Positions 56,666-64,000 of a stretch of DNA of 64,000 nucleotides are shown piece by piece (positions within the stretch are counted from its first letter, which is position 1; each line of letters starts with the position of its first letter). The stretch lies in contig NZ_SACP01000010.1 of NCBI RefSeq assembly GCF_004004555.2, forward strand, positions 143,222 to 207,221. Reading direction: 5' to 3'. Origin of the DNA: Methylobacterium oryzihabitans. GTDB lineage: Bacteria > Pseudomonadota > Alphaproteobacteria > Rhizobiales > Beijerinckiaceae. Made by a program: the position numbers and the translations under genes. Under the pieces are notes generated by a model. The model was not told the DNA's origin. It saw only the letters and a program-made list of their open reading frames with translations, and did no database searches.

Positions 56666-57295
56666 ATGGCCTGGGCGCCCTCCCTGTCCAAGCGGTCGCA
56701 ATCGGTCTCGCTCACCCTGGTCGCCGGCGCCGGGATCGCCGCGATGGCGCTCGGCCGCCACGACCCGTCGCAGCGCGAGGACGACATGCTGATCTACCAG
56801 ACCCTCGTCGCGTGCCGGGACGCGGGCCTGCGCAGCGTCGCGGATTGCGACGCCGCCGACCGGGAGGCGCATCGCCTCTATCCGAGCGTGGCGCCGCGCT
56901 ACCAGAGCCGCGCCGCCTGCGAGGCGCATCACGGTTGCGGCGGTTGCCTCGACGGCACCGCGGTGTCGTCGGACGCCGCCGGACGCTTCGTTCCGAGCCT
57001 GTCCGGCTTCATGCTCGCCCGGCGCCCGGACGAGGACCGGCCGGCCCAGCCGCTGTTCCGGCACGAGACCCGCGGCTGCGGCCCGGCCCGCGGCGGGCTC
57101 GTGAGCAGCCACGGCTACTGCACCGCCTCCGGGGGCCGGGTCTGGGGGCCGAGCGACGGCTCGGGCGTCGCCAAGGTGTCGTCCGTCCTGACCCGCACCG
57201 TCGGGAGCGCGAACTCGCCCCGGGTCGTCGCCAGCGGCGGCTTCGGCGGCACCGGCCACGCGATCAGCGCCGGCCATAGCGGGGGCGGGAGCTGA
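56666..57295 (+). CDS. DUF1190 (YgiB-like) exported or membrane protein
   Basis: The 209-residue protein has KRSQSVSLTLVAGAGIAAMAL as a signal or anchor. A Cys-containing domain follows (LVACRDAGLRSVADCDAADREAHRLYPSVAPRYQSRAACEAHHGCGGC), matching DUF1190, and a Gly/Ser-rich tail. At least seven cysteines suggest disulfides. Its TGA overlaps the next gene's ATG by one base. Confidence 0.9.
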   Translation: MAWAPSLSKRSQSVSLTLVAGAGIAAMALGRHDPSQREDDMLIYQTLVACRDAGLRSVADCDAADREAHRLYPSVAPRYQSRAACEAHHGCGGCLDGTAVSSDAAGRFVPSLSGFMLARRPDEDRPAQPLFRHETRGCGPARGGLVSSHGYCTASGGRVWGPSDGSGVAKVSSVLTRTVGSANSPRVVASGGFGGTGHAISAGHSGGGS

Positions 57296-58449
57296 TGCGC
57301 CGCCTCGACCTCGGCGAGCGGCCGGACTGGCGCGAGCACGCGGAGCAGGCCGGCTTCGGCTTCCACACCCTCGACGGCGCGCCGTACTGGGACGAGAGCC
57401 ACGCCTACGCCTTCGGCCTCGACGAGATCGAGGCCGGGATCGAGGCCCCGACCGCCGAGTTGCACGCCCTCTGCCTCGCCTTCGCCGAGCGGGCGGTGGA
57501 GGACGCGCGCATCCTCGCCTCGCTGGCGATCCCCGAAGCGGCCTTCGACGCCGTGCGCGCGAGCTGGCGCCGGCGCGACCCGGCGCTCTACGGCCGCCTG
57601 GACCTCGCCTACGGCGCCGGCGGTCCGGCCAAGCTGCTCGAATACAACGCCGACACCCCGACCGCCCTCTACGAGACCGGCGCGTTCCAGTGGCTGTGGC
57701 TGGAGAACAGTCTCGCCCGCGGGCGGCTGCCGGCGGGCACCGACCAGTTCAACTCGGTCCACGACCGCCTCGTCGCCCGCTTTCGCGAGATCGGCGGCGC
57801 GGTCGCGTTCACCTGCCTCGACGGCGCGCCGGAGGACCGCGGCACCGTCGCCTACCTCCAGGACTGCGCCCGGCAGGCCGGCTGCGACACCCGGTTCGTG
57901 CCGCTGGAGACGGTCGCGCTGACCGAGGACGGCGCGTTCGCGGACGCCCTCGGCGCGCCGCTCGGCACCCTGTTCAAGCTCTATCCGTGGGAGTGGATGT
58001 TCCGCGATCCCTTCGCGGCCCACCTCGCCGGCACGCCGACCCGGTTCCTCGAACCGCCCTGGAAGGCGGTGCTGTCGAACAAGGGGCTGCTGGCGCATCT
58101 GTGGGCGATGGAGCCCGGCCACCCGAACCTGCTGCCGGCCTTCTTCGAGGACGACCCGCGCAAGGCGGTGCTCGGGTCCTCCTTCGTGCGCAAGCCGATC
58201 CTGGCGCGGGAGGGCGCCAACGTGCTGATGGTGCGCGACGCCGCGGTGATCGCCCGCGAGGACGGCCCCTACGGCGCCGAGGGCCATGTCCGCCAGGGAT
58301 TCGCCGAGCTGCCGGATTTCGGCGGGCAGCGGGTGCTGGTCGGAAGCTGGGTGGTCGGCGACGAGCCCGCCGGCCTGTGCCTGCGCGAGAGCCCGGGCCT
58401 CATCACCGGCAACCGCGCCCGCTTCGTGCCGCACGTCATCCTCGATTGA
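57295..58449 (+). CDS. Glutathionylspermidine synthase-like ATP-grasp ligase (YgiC/YjfC)
   Basis: The 384-residue enzyme is the ATP-grasp domain alone, without the amidase half of E. coli Gss. Blocks: AYAFGLDEIEAGIEAPTAELHALC, GPAKLLEYNADTPTALYETGAFQW, LFKLYPWEWMFRDPFA, EPPWKAVLSNKGLLAHLW and SSFVRKPILAREGANV. It probably ligates a peptide or glutathione to a polyamine or another amine; the substrate is unproven. It is coupled to DUF1190 by a TGATG junction. Confidence 0.93.
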   Translation: MRRLDLGERPDWREHAEQAGFGFHTLDGAPYWDESHAYAFGLDEIEAGIEAPTAELHALCLAFAERAVEDARILASLAIPEAAFDAVRASWRRRDPALYGRLDLAYGAGGPAKLLEYNADTPTALYETGAFQWLWLENSLARGRLPAGTDQFNSVHDRLVARFREIGGAVAFTCLDGAPEDRGTVAYLQDCARQAGCDTRFVPLETVALTEDGAFADALGAPLGTLFKLYPWEWMFRDPFAAHLAGTPTRFLEPPWKAVLSNKGLLAHLWAMEPGHPNLLPAFFEDDPRKAVLGSSFVRKPILAREGANVLMVRDAAVIAREDGPYGAEGHVRQGFAELPDFGGQRVLVGSWVVGDEPAGLCLRESPGLITGNRARFVPHVILD

Positions 58450-58490
58450 ACGGGGATGCCGTCGCGGCGCGCCCGTCCTATCTCAGCGGC

Positions 58491-58943
58491 GTGACCGAGA
58501 TCCTGTTCTACCACATGCAGCGCCAGCCGCTCGAGGCGGTGCTGCCGAGCCTCCTGGAGAAATCCCTGGAGCGCCGATGGCGCGTCGCCATCCAGGCGGC
58601 GAGCGAGGAGCGGCTCCAGGCCCTCGACGACCATCTCTGGACCTTCTCCGAGGAGAGCTTCCTGCCCCACGGCACCGACCGCGACGGCGACGCCGCGACG
58701 CAGCCGGTGGTGCTGACCCTGCGCGACGCCAACCCGAACGCCGCGTCGATCCGCTTCCTGGTCGAGGGCGCCGCCCTGCCCGACGATGCCGGCACCTACG
58801 AGCGCATCGTGATCCTGTTCGACGGCAACGACCGCGACGCCCTGCTCCACGCCCGCGAGCAATGGCGCGGTGCCAAGGAGGCGGGCCATGCCGTCGCCTA
58901 CTGGCAGCAGGACGAGAGCGGGCGCTGGCAGAAGAAGGCGTGA
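58491..58943 (+). CDS. holC: DNA polymerase III chi subunit
   Basis: The 150-residue subunit (MTEILFYHMQRQPLEAVLPSLLEKSLERRWRVAIQ; HGTDRDGDAATQPVVL; ERIVILFDGNDRDALLHAREQWR) matches HolC, which links the clamp loader to SSB. It starts at GTG 58491, 42 bp after the ligase gene on the same strand. Usually holC follows pepA; here it sits in a different context. Confidence 0.93.
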   Translation: MTEILFYHMQRQPLEAVLPSLLEKSLERRWRVAIQAASEERLQALDDHLWTFSEESFLPHGTDRDGDAATQPVVLTLRDANPNAASIRFLVEGAALPDDAGTYERIVILFDGNDRDALLHAREQWRGAKEAGHAVAYWQQDESGRWQKKA

Positions 58944-58975
58944 GCGAGCGACCGTCGCGCCGAAGGGGAGGAACG

Positions 58976-60547
58976 ATGACCCGCATCCTGGCGGCGCTCG
59001 CCGCGCTGATGATCGGCCTCGCGCCGGCCGCCTCCCAGACGAGGGCGCCGGAGGGGAGGGGGCAGGAACCCCGGGGGCAGGAACCCCGAGGACAGGACTC
59101 CCGCATCACCGAGATCCGCCAGCCGGAAGGCCGCCGGCTCCCGCCCGACGCGACCACCCGGCACGCGCTGGCTCTGCCGGACGGGCGCCGCCTCGACCTG
59201 ACCGCGGTCGCCGGCAGCCTGCCGCTGGTCGACGAAGCCGGCAAGCTCCAGGCCGAGATCGCCTTCACCGCCTACCTGCTGCCGGACAGGAGTCCGGTGC
59301 GGCCGGTCACCTTCGCGGTCAATGGCGGACCGGGCGCCGCCTCGGCCTATCTCAACCTCGGCGCGGTCGGGCCGTGGCGCCTGCCCCTCGACGGCGGCAC
59401 GGTGAGCCCGTCGGCGCCCCCCGTCCCGGTGCCGAACGCCGAGACCTGGCTCGACTTCACCGACCTCGTCTTCCTCGATCCCGTCGGCACCGGCTACAGC
59501 CGCGCCGCCGGCGACGACGCCAAGCGGTTCTACGCGGTCGATGCCGACGCCGCGATCCTCGCCTCGGCCATCGCCCGCTGGCTGCGGGCCAACGACCGGA
59601 TGACCGCCCCGAAGTTCTTCCTCGGCGAGAGCTACGGCGGCTTCCGCGGGCCGCTCGTCGCGCGCAAGCTCCAGGACGAGATCGGCATCGGCCTGTCGGG
59701 GCTCGTTCTGCTGTCGCCGGTGCTCGACTTCGCGTGGCTGCAGACGCCCCGGCACACCCCCCTCGGCGACGTCACCCGGCTGCCGTCGCTCGCGGCGGCG
59801 GGGGCGGAGCGGCGCGGCCTCGCGCCCTCGCCGGACACCCAGCGCGAGGCCGAGGCCTACGCCACCGGCGAGTACCTCGCCGACCTCCTGCGCGGCCCCG
59901 GCGACGGCGCCGCCCTCGACCGGCTCGCCCGCCGGGTCGCCGACCTCACCGGGCTCGATCCGGCCCTGGTGCGCCGGCAGGGCGGGCGGATCACCGCCGG
60001 CTCGTACCAGCGCGAGGCCGCCCGCGAGGCCGGGCGCGTCGCCAGCGCCTACGACACCGGCATCACCGGCTGGGATCCCAACCCGGAGGCGGCCCATTCC
60101 GGCTTCGAGGACCCGCTGCTCTCGGCGATGCAGGCGCCTTTGTCGAGCGCGATGGTCGACCACTACGCCCGCACCCTGAACTGGCGCGTGCCTAACCTGC
60201 GCTACGAACTGCTCAGCGGCGCGGTCAACCGGGGCTGGTCCTGGGGCTCGGGCCGCGTCGCGCCGGAGGCGGTGGCGGAGCTGCGGCAGGCGCTCGCCCT
60301 CGACGGGCACCTGCGGGTGCTGGTCGCCCACGGCTACACCGACCTCGTCACGCCGTACTTCGCCTCGAAGCTGATCCTCGACCAGTTGCCGACCTACGGC
60401 AGCCGCGACCGCCTGCGCCTCGCGGTTTTCCCCGGCGGGCACATGTTCTATTCGCGTCAGGCGTCGCGGGCGGCCTTGCACGCCGAGGCCGCCGCCCTCT
60501 ACGAAGCGGCGCTGAAGGCACGGGACCGGACGGACGAGGGCAGATGA
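58976..60547 (+). CDS. S10 serine carboxypeptidase-type protein, exported
   Basis: The 523-residue exported protein has a signal peptide (MTRILAALAALMIGLAPAAS), a short RGQEP repeat region (about 29-41), and an S10 hydrolase domain: VNGGPGAASAYLNLGAVGPW (oxyanion region), Ser219 in LGESYGGFRGPL, Asp in AHGYTDLVTPYF and His in FPGGHMFYSR. It should remove C-terminal residues from peptides in the periplasm. A 15-bp DNA repeat encodes the RGQEP segment. GGGGAGGA precedes the ATG. Its stop codon overlaps the lipoprotein start. Confidence 0.92.
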   Translation: MTRILAALAALMIGLAPAASQTRAPEGRGQEPRGQEPRGQDSRITEIRQPEGRRLPPDATTRHALALPDGRRLDLTAVAGSLPLVDEAGKLQAEIAFTAYLLPDRSPVRPVTFAVNGGPGAASAYLNLGAVGPWRLPLDGGTVSPSAPPVPVPNAETWLDFTDLVFLDPVGTGYSRAAGDDAKRFYAVDADAAILASAIARWLRANDRMTAPKFFLGESYGGFRGPLVARKLQDEIGIGLSGLVLLSPVLDFAWLQTPRHTPLGDVTRLPSLAAAGAERRGLAPSPDTQREAEAYATGEYLADLLRGPGDGAALDRLARRVADLTGLDPALVRRQGGRITAGSYQREAAREAGRVASAYDTGITGWDPNPEAAHSGFEDPLLSAMQAPLSSAMVDHYARTLNWRVPNLRYELLSGAVNRGWSWGSGRVAPEAVAELRQALALDGHLRVLVAHGYTDLVTPYFASKLILDQLPTYGSRDRLRLAVFPGGHMFYSRQASRAALHAEAAALYEAALKARDRTDEGR

Positions 60548-60915
60548 CGCGGACGGGGTGGGGCATCGCGGCGGGGCTGGCGCTCGCCTTGGGGGGATGC
60601 GGCGGCTCGACCGACCGGGCGGCGCCCCCCGTCACCATCGCGGCGCCCAAGCCCGCCCCCCCGCCCGCGCCGGATTACGGCCCGGTCCTGGCACCGGACG
60701 GCCGCTGCACCGGCCCGGCCCCGACCGCCGCCGCGGCGATCGAGCCCGGCATCGGCGAGTGCGAGCTGGTGCGCCTCAAGGGCCGGCCGCCGACCGACGT
60801 CCTCGTCGGCGAGAGCGGGCGCGGCAAGCGCGAAGTGCAGGTCCTCTACGCCGAGCCCGGCGGGAAGGAGCTGTACTTCTTCGTCGACAACAAGCTCGAC
60901 CGCACCGTCAAATAG
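60544..60915 (+). CDS. Small lipoprotein
   Basis: The 123-residue product has a lipoprotein signal with lipobox ALGGC (Cys19), a Pro/Ala linker (APKPAPPPAPDYGPVLAPDG), and a small domain starting CTGPAP. The domain continues GIGECELVRLKGRPPTDVLVGESGRGKREVQVLYAEPGGKELYFFVDNKL, resembling the SmpA/BamE-like small lipoprotein fold in layout. No firm family. It overlaps the S10 stop codon by 4 bp (ATGA), so the pair is coupled. Confidence 0.78.
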   Translation: MTRTGWGIAAGLALALGGCGGSTDRAAPPVTIAAPKPAPPPAPDYGPVLAPDGRCTGPAPTAAAAIEPGIGECELVRLKGRPPTDVLVGESGRGKREVQVLYAEPGGKELYFFVDNKLDRTVK

Positions 60916-61019
60916 CCGCGATCGCGGGTCTCGGTGCCGCAGCGACCGGGCCGGTCCGCCGGGGCCGGCTCTGGTCCCGCACGATGTCGCACGGCCGGGT
61001 GCCTGCAGGGATACGCAGC

Positions 61020-62120
61020 ATGATGCGCGAACCGAACGCGATCGACTTCTGGCGCGGCTTCGCCCTCATCACGATCTTCGTCAACCACATCCCGGGCAAC
61101 GTCTTCCAGGACTACACCTACTCGCAATACGGCATCTCGGACGCCGCCGAGCTGTTCGTGTTCCTGGCCGGCTGGTCGATCGGCATCGCGATCCACGGCC
61201 GCGGCGGGCAGACCGAGCCGGCCGCCCGCACGGTGCTGCGGCTGCTGTCGCGCATGGTCGAGGTCTACCGCGCCCAGCTCGTCATCACGGCGGTCGCGCT
61301 GGCGATGCTGGCGGGCGCGGCGCTGGCCCTCGACAACCCGCTGCTGGTCGAGTGGCACAATGCCGGCCCGGTCTTCACCGACCCGATCCAGGCCACGGTC
61401 GGCTGGGTGACGCTGCTGCACCAGCTCGGCTTCTTCAACATCCTGCCGCTCTACGTCGTGCTGCTGGGCCTCGCCCCGGCCTTCGTGCTGATGGCGCGGA
61501 TCCATCGCGGCCTGACCCTGGCGATGTCGCTGTCGCTCTACGCGGTCTGCCTCGTCGACGAGATCAACCTGCCGTCCTGGCCGTCGGAGGGGCACTGGTT
61601 CTTCAACCCGTTCTGCTGGCAATTGCTGCTGGTCCTCGGCTTCCTCGCCCACGAGTGGCAGCGCGAGACGCCGGCCTTCCTGGTGTGGCGGCGCCGGCTG
61701 ATGCCGCTCGGCATCGTCCTGGTGGCGCTCGGCGCCGTGCTGGCGGTGCTGCACCTGCGGCCCGACCCGCTGCTGGTGCCCGAGCCGCGCCTGCTGTTCA
61801 CCTTCGACAAGTCCTACCTGACGCCGGCCCGGCTGCTGCACTTCCTCGGCATCCTGCTCGCCTTCCAGTCGGTGTTCGGCCTGATCCAGCCGCGGGCGCC
61901 GTGGCTGGTCCGGCAACTCGCCGCCCTGGGGCGCAACTCGCTCGCGGTGTTCTCGGTCGGGTCGGTCGCGAGCCTGGCTGTGCAATTGGTGAGGTTCTCG
62001 ACAGGAGGCGGTTTTCTCGTCGACGTCTTTGCCGTAGGCTGCGGATTGTGTCTGCTGGCCTTCACCGCATGGTTCGTCGAATGGCGCTCTCGCTCTCCCC
62101 GGCCCTCCTCGTCGGCGTGA
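61020..62120 (+). CDS. opgC: OpgC-family membrane acyltransferase
   Basis: The 366-residue polytopic protein (about ten helices) has the OpgC N-terminus AIDFWRGFALITIFVNHIPGN, then SDAAELFVFLAGWSIGIA, FFNILPLYVVLLGLAPAFV and WFFNPFCWQLLLVLGFLAHEW. OpgC proteins succinylate or otherwise decorate osmoregulated periplasmic glucans using cytosolic acyl donors. No opgGH synthesis genes are near. Two adjacent ATGs (61020 and 61023) are possible starts. Its 3' end overlaps the SGNH hydrolase start by 52 nt. Confidence 0.88.
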   Translation: MMREPNAIDFWRGFALITIFVNHIPGNVFQDYTYSQYGISDAAELFVFLAGWSIGIAIHGRGGQTEPAARTVLRLLSRMVEVYRAQLVITAVALAMLAGAALALDNPLLVEWHNAGPVFTDPIQATVGWVTLLHQLGFFNILPLYVVLLGLAPAFVLMARIHRGLTLAMSLSLYAVCLVDEINLPSWPSEGHWFFNPFCWQLLLVLGFLAHEWQRETPAFLVWRRRLMPLGIVLVALGAVLAVLHLRPDPLLVPEPRLLFTFDKSYLTPARLLHFLGILLAFQSVFGLIQPRAPWLVRQLAALGRNSLAVFSVGSVASLAVQLVRFSTGGGFLVDVFAVGCGLCLLAFTAWFVEWRSRSPRPSSSA

Positions 62121-62929
62121 GCCTCGCCGTGGGCGCGGCCCTGTCCGGTGCCGTGGCCCAGACTCCCGCGACCCCGATCCCGCCGCCGCAGGCGACCGCC
62201 CCCGGCCCCGAGGCCCCGGATCCGAGCCTGTCGCCCGAATGCCGGGTGCCGGGCTCGAAGCTCTACACCCTCGCCAAGCTGCGCGCGGTCAAGAAGGCCC
62301 TGATGGAGCATCGCGCCGTCGACGTGCTGGCGGTCGGTTCCAGCTCCGGCGGCCTCGGCGCGGCCGGCAGCTACCCGGTGCGCCTGGAGGACGCCCTCGA
62401 GAAGTCGATGCCCGACATCGCCGTCGAGGTGCAGAGCCGCGGCGTCTCCGGCGAGATCGTGTACGGCGCGGCCGAGCGCCTGCGCAACGTCGTCGCCGAG
62501 ACCGAGCCCGACCTCGTGGTCTGGCAGGTCGGCACCAACGACGCGCTGGCCCGGGTCGACATCGAGGAATTCTCCCGCTCCCTCGCCGACACGGTGTCGT
62601 GGATCAAGTCGCACGGCATCGACGTGGTGCTGATCGACCCGCAATATACTGCGAGCCTCGCCGGCGACGACTACTTCGACCAGTTCGTCGAGGCGATCCG
62701 CAAGGTCGCGGCGAGCCAGCAGGTGCCGCTGGTCCAGCGCTACGAGGCGATGCGCTACCTCGCGGCCCGCGCCAAGGGGCAGGCGTCGGGCGGCGGCTTC
62801 CGCCTCGCCGATCTCGGCTTCCGCTGCATGGCCGAGCACGTCACCCGCGCCATCACCGTCTCGCTGCTCGAACCCGACGCGACCGCGACCCCGGCGGCCG
62901 GGCAGTCGGCGGCGCGCAAGCCGGATTGA
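62069..62929 (+). CDS. Exported SGNH/GDSL-type hydrolase
   Basis: The 286-residue protein has a signal peptide (MALSLSPALLVGVSLAVGAALSGAVA from the second ATG, 62081). The SGNH domain has block I VLAVGSSSGG (Ser nucleophile, GSS replacing GDS), block III VWQVGTNDAL, and a late LADLGFRCMAEHVTRAI with the Asp-His pair. It would deacylate a sugar or lipid in the periplasm. The start lies inside opgC (52 or 40 nt overlap), suggesting coupled synthesis with the acyltransferase and an acyl-editing partner role. Confidence 0.87.
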   Translation: MVRRMALSLSPALLVGVSLAVGAALSGAVAQTPATPIPPPQATAPGPEAPDPSLSPECRVPGSKLYTLAKLRAVKKALMEHRAVDVLAVGSSSGGLGAAGSYPVRLEDALEKSMPDIAVEVQSRGVSGEIVYGAAERLRNVVAETEPDLVVWQVGTNDALARVDIEEFSRSLADTVSWIKSHGIDVVLIDPQYTASLAGDDYFDQFVEAIRKVAASQQVPLVQRYEAMRYLAARAKGQASGGGFRLADLGFRCMAEHVTRAITVSLLEPDATATPAAGQSAARKPD

Positions 62930-62952
62930 GGGGAGGGGGTGCGGGCGGCATC

Positions 62953-63417
62953 GTGACGCCCACGGCCCGCCTCGCCCGCGCCTCCGACCTGTCGCCGCTC
63001 CTGGCGCTGTGGTCCGCCTCCGAGGTGAGCCGCGCCGCCGAGCCTCGCGAGCGGGCCGAGCGGATCTGGCAGGAGACCCTGGCGCAGCCGGGCTTGTTCG
63101 TGTTCGTCTCCGAGGACCGCGACCGCCTCGCGGCCACCTGCACCCTCGTCACCGCCCCGAACCTGTTGCGCGGCGGGCGCCGCCACGGTTTCCTGGAGAA
63201 CGTCGTCAGCCATCCCGACCTCCGGGGGCGTGGACACGGCCGCGCCGTGGTCGAGGCCGCGCTCGCGCGGGCTTGGGCGGACGGGTGCCACCACGTGCTG
63301 ATGCAGAGCGGGCGCGCGGACCCGCGGGTCCACGCCTTCTACGAGGGGCTCGGCTTCGTGCCGGGTCTGCGCGTGGCCTACGTCGCCACGCGGCCGTTGC
63401 CGGTCGCGGAGGAATGA
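62953..63417 (+). CDS. GNAT-family N-acetyltransferase
   Basis: The 154-residue protein has the GNAT fold: ARLARASDLSPLLALW, the acetyl-CoA-binding block FLENVVSHPDLRGRGHGRAVVEAALARAWADGC (R/Q-x-x-G-x-G/A form RGRGHG) and a C-terminal HAFYEGLGFVPG. The substrate is unknown. The GTG at 62953 is the only in-frame start near the conserved N-terminus. Its TGA stop (63415-63417) is the first triplet of element C copy 5. Confidence 0.88.
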   Translation: MTPTARLARASDLSPLLALWSASEVSRAAEPRERAERIWQETLAQPGLFVFVSEDRDRLAATCTLVTAPNLLRGGRRHGFLENVVSHPDLRGRGHGRAVVEAALARAWADGCHHVLMQSGRADPRVHAFYEGLGFVPGLRVAYVATRPLPVAEE

Positions 63418-63534
63418 TACGGTTTTCGAACGGTTCGTTCGAGAACCGTATCCGAAGCCCGCGCGCGGAGCCGGAGGCTCCGCGCCCCTGAGCGAAGCCG
63501 GTTCCCGCGTCGCGAAGCGATCATCCAGATACCG
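63415..63534. repeat. Element C, copy 5
   Basis: It begins TGATACGGTTTTCGAACGG and forms an outer hairpin (ACGGTTTTCGAAC/GTTCGAGAACCGT), then AGCCCGCGCG, a second hairpin GCGCGGAGCC-GGA-GGCTCCGCGC and GAGCGAAGCCGGTTCC, ending near GATACCG. Both stems differ in sequence from copy 4 but stay paired. Confidence 0.82.
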
Positions 63535-64000
63535 CAGGACCATCGGCGGAAAACGTCGTTCAGGAGGCCGCCACGCCCGAACCCTCACCCATTGCGGGGG
63601 AGGGTGCCCCGCTGCGAGTGCGAAGCCCGCGTGCGCGGGGCGGGCCGGGACGATAGTCCCGCAAGAGGGGAGCGCGACGGTGCCGAACGTGAAGCCCGGC
63701 AGTCCGGTCGCGCCCTGCCAGGCTGCCGGTCCGGCCGCGCATGCGGCCCGACACGGCGCAATCGGCGGGGTCGGGGTGGCTGTCGCGGTCGACCCGCACC
63801 CGGACCGGGCCCGGCGCGCCCGGTGCCCCCTCCGTCTCTGATCCCATTCCGCCTCTCCAGCGTTCGCACCCCGAAACCTAGCGCTTCCAGCCGCCGGATA
63901 ACTGGAAAATCCGTCCCGGATCGTCGATTTCTGAGACAATCTTTCCGGATGAACTGACAGGAGGATTGATTTTCGCCCTCCCGTGGCGTTCTCTGCTGAC
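63535..64000. other. Intergenic and repeat-like region at the window edge
   Basis: No gene is supported. 63580-63680 contains an ACCCTCACCC/GGGGGAGGGT pair and a GGGAC-GATA-GTCCC hairpin, similar in style to element B. The last 130 bp are less GC-rich and include GACAGGAGGATTG near 63957-63969, a possible ribosome site for a plus-strand gene starting at the edge (TTG then IFALPWRSLL-like sequence). The spacing is too short to call it. Confidence 0.4.

Noticed and set aside
63560..63847. Minus-strand gene near the right edge
   Set aside because: The frame runs through repeat-like, hairpin-rich DNA and its product is Arg/Gly-rich with no domain.

Overview
The window is about 64 kb of very GC-rich DNA from an alphaproteobacterium, most likely a Methylobacterium-type member of the Rhizobiales. 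Three things suggest this: the pal-cpoB-tilS-ftsH order, an LsrB/VtlR-like LysR gene next to trxB, and a general-stress gene set (DUF892, DUF1328, DUF2934, DUF6894, DUF3140) in which several genes carry sigma-EcfG-like promoters (GGAAC-N16/17-CGTT). The genus is inferred from gene content, not from a marker gene. I see no rRNA, tRNA, CRISPR array, transposase or prophage. It reads as ordinary chromosome broken up by short palindromic repeat elements.

Layout. 0-4 kb: a CheB-CheR-PAS-HWE hybrid sensor, then repeats. 4-9 kb: aldo-keto reductase; divergent pobR-pobA; a YcjF-like membrane protein. 9-16 kb: small stress and secreted proteins, then a minus-strand heavy-metal RND efflux cluster (His/Cys-rich small protein, adaptor, pump, small metal-site protein, DUF305). 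16-19 kb: HWE kinase with a single-domain response regulator. 19-24 kb: LprI-like, pepsin-like and lytic transglycosylase exported proteins and a DnaQ-type exonuclease. 24-27 kb: LsrB-like regulator, trxB and a damaged ELM1-family gene. 27-31 kb: Lrp regulator, eutBC and a transglutaminase-like protein. 31-35 kb: stress SDR, alpha/beta hydrolase, enoyl-CoA hydratase. 35-42 kb: ClpP-like membrane protein, then pal-cpoB-tilS-ftsH. 42-46 kb: ferritin-like DUF892 and a zinc alcohol dehydrogenase. 46-50 kb: larC-larE-larB (nickel-pincer cofactor synthesis) plus a Tat-exported aldo-keto reductase. 50-56 kb: guaB, a PIN/RHH toxin-antitoxin pair, gamma-glutamyltransferase and a divergent aromatic-acid MFS transporter. 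56-63 kb: DUF350-DUF1190-glutathionylspermidine-synthase-like operon, holC, S10 peptidase, lipoprotein, OpgC-like protein, SGNH hydrolase, GNAT.

The most unusual signal is in the non-coding DNA. Two families of short elements with terminal inverted repeats (called A and C here) begin with TGATAC. In five clear copies, and one degenerate one, the TGA of that terminus is the stop codon of the adjacent gene. A third repeat (B, about 370 bp) occurs twice in opposite orientation 38 kb apart. Each B copy has an A or C element within 10 bp of the same end. C copies show paired base changes that keep their hairpins. Most copies lie between convergent genes.

Other points of interest are a frame-disrupting deletion in the ELM1-family gene, four 22-bp tandem repeats before the transglutaminase gene, a tandemly duplicated start region in tilS, a lar maturation operon without larA, and an RND adaptor with internal membrane segments and two HEGHDHG motifs.
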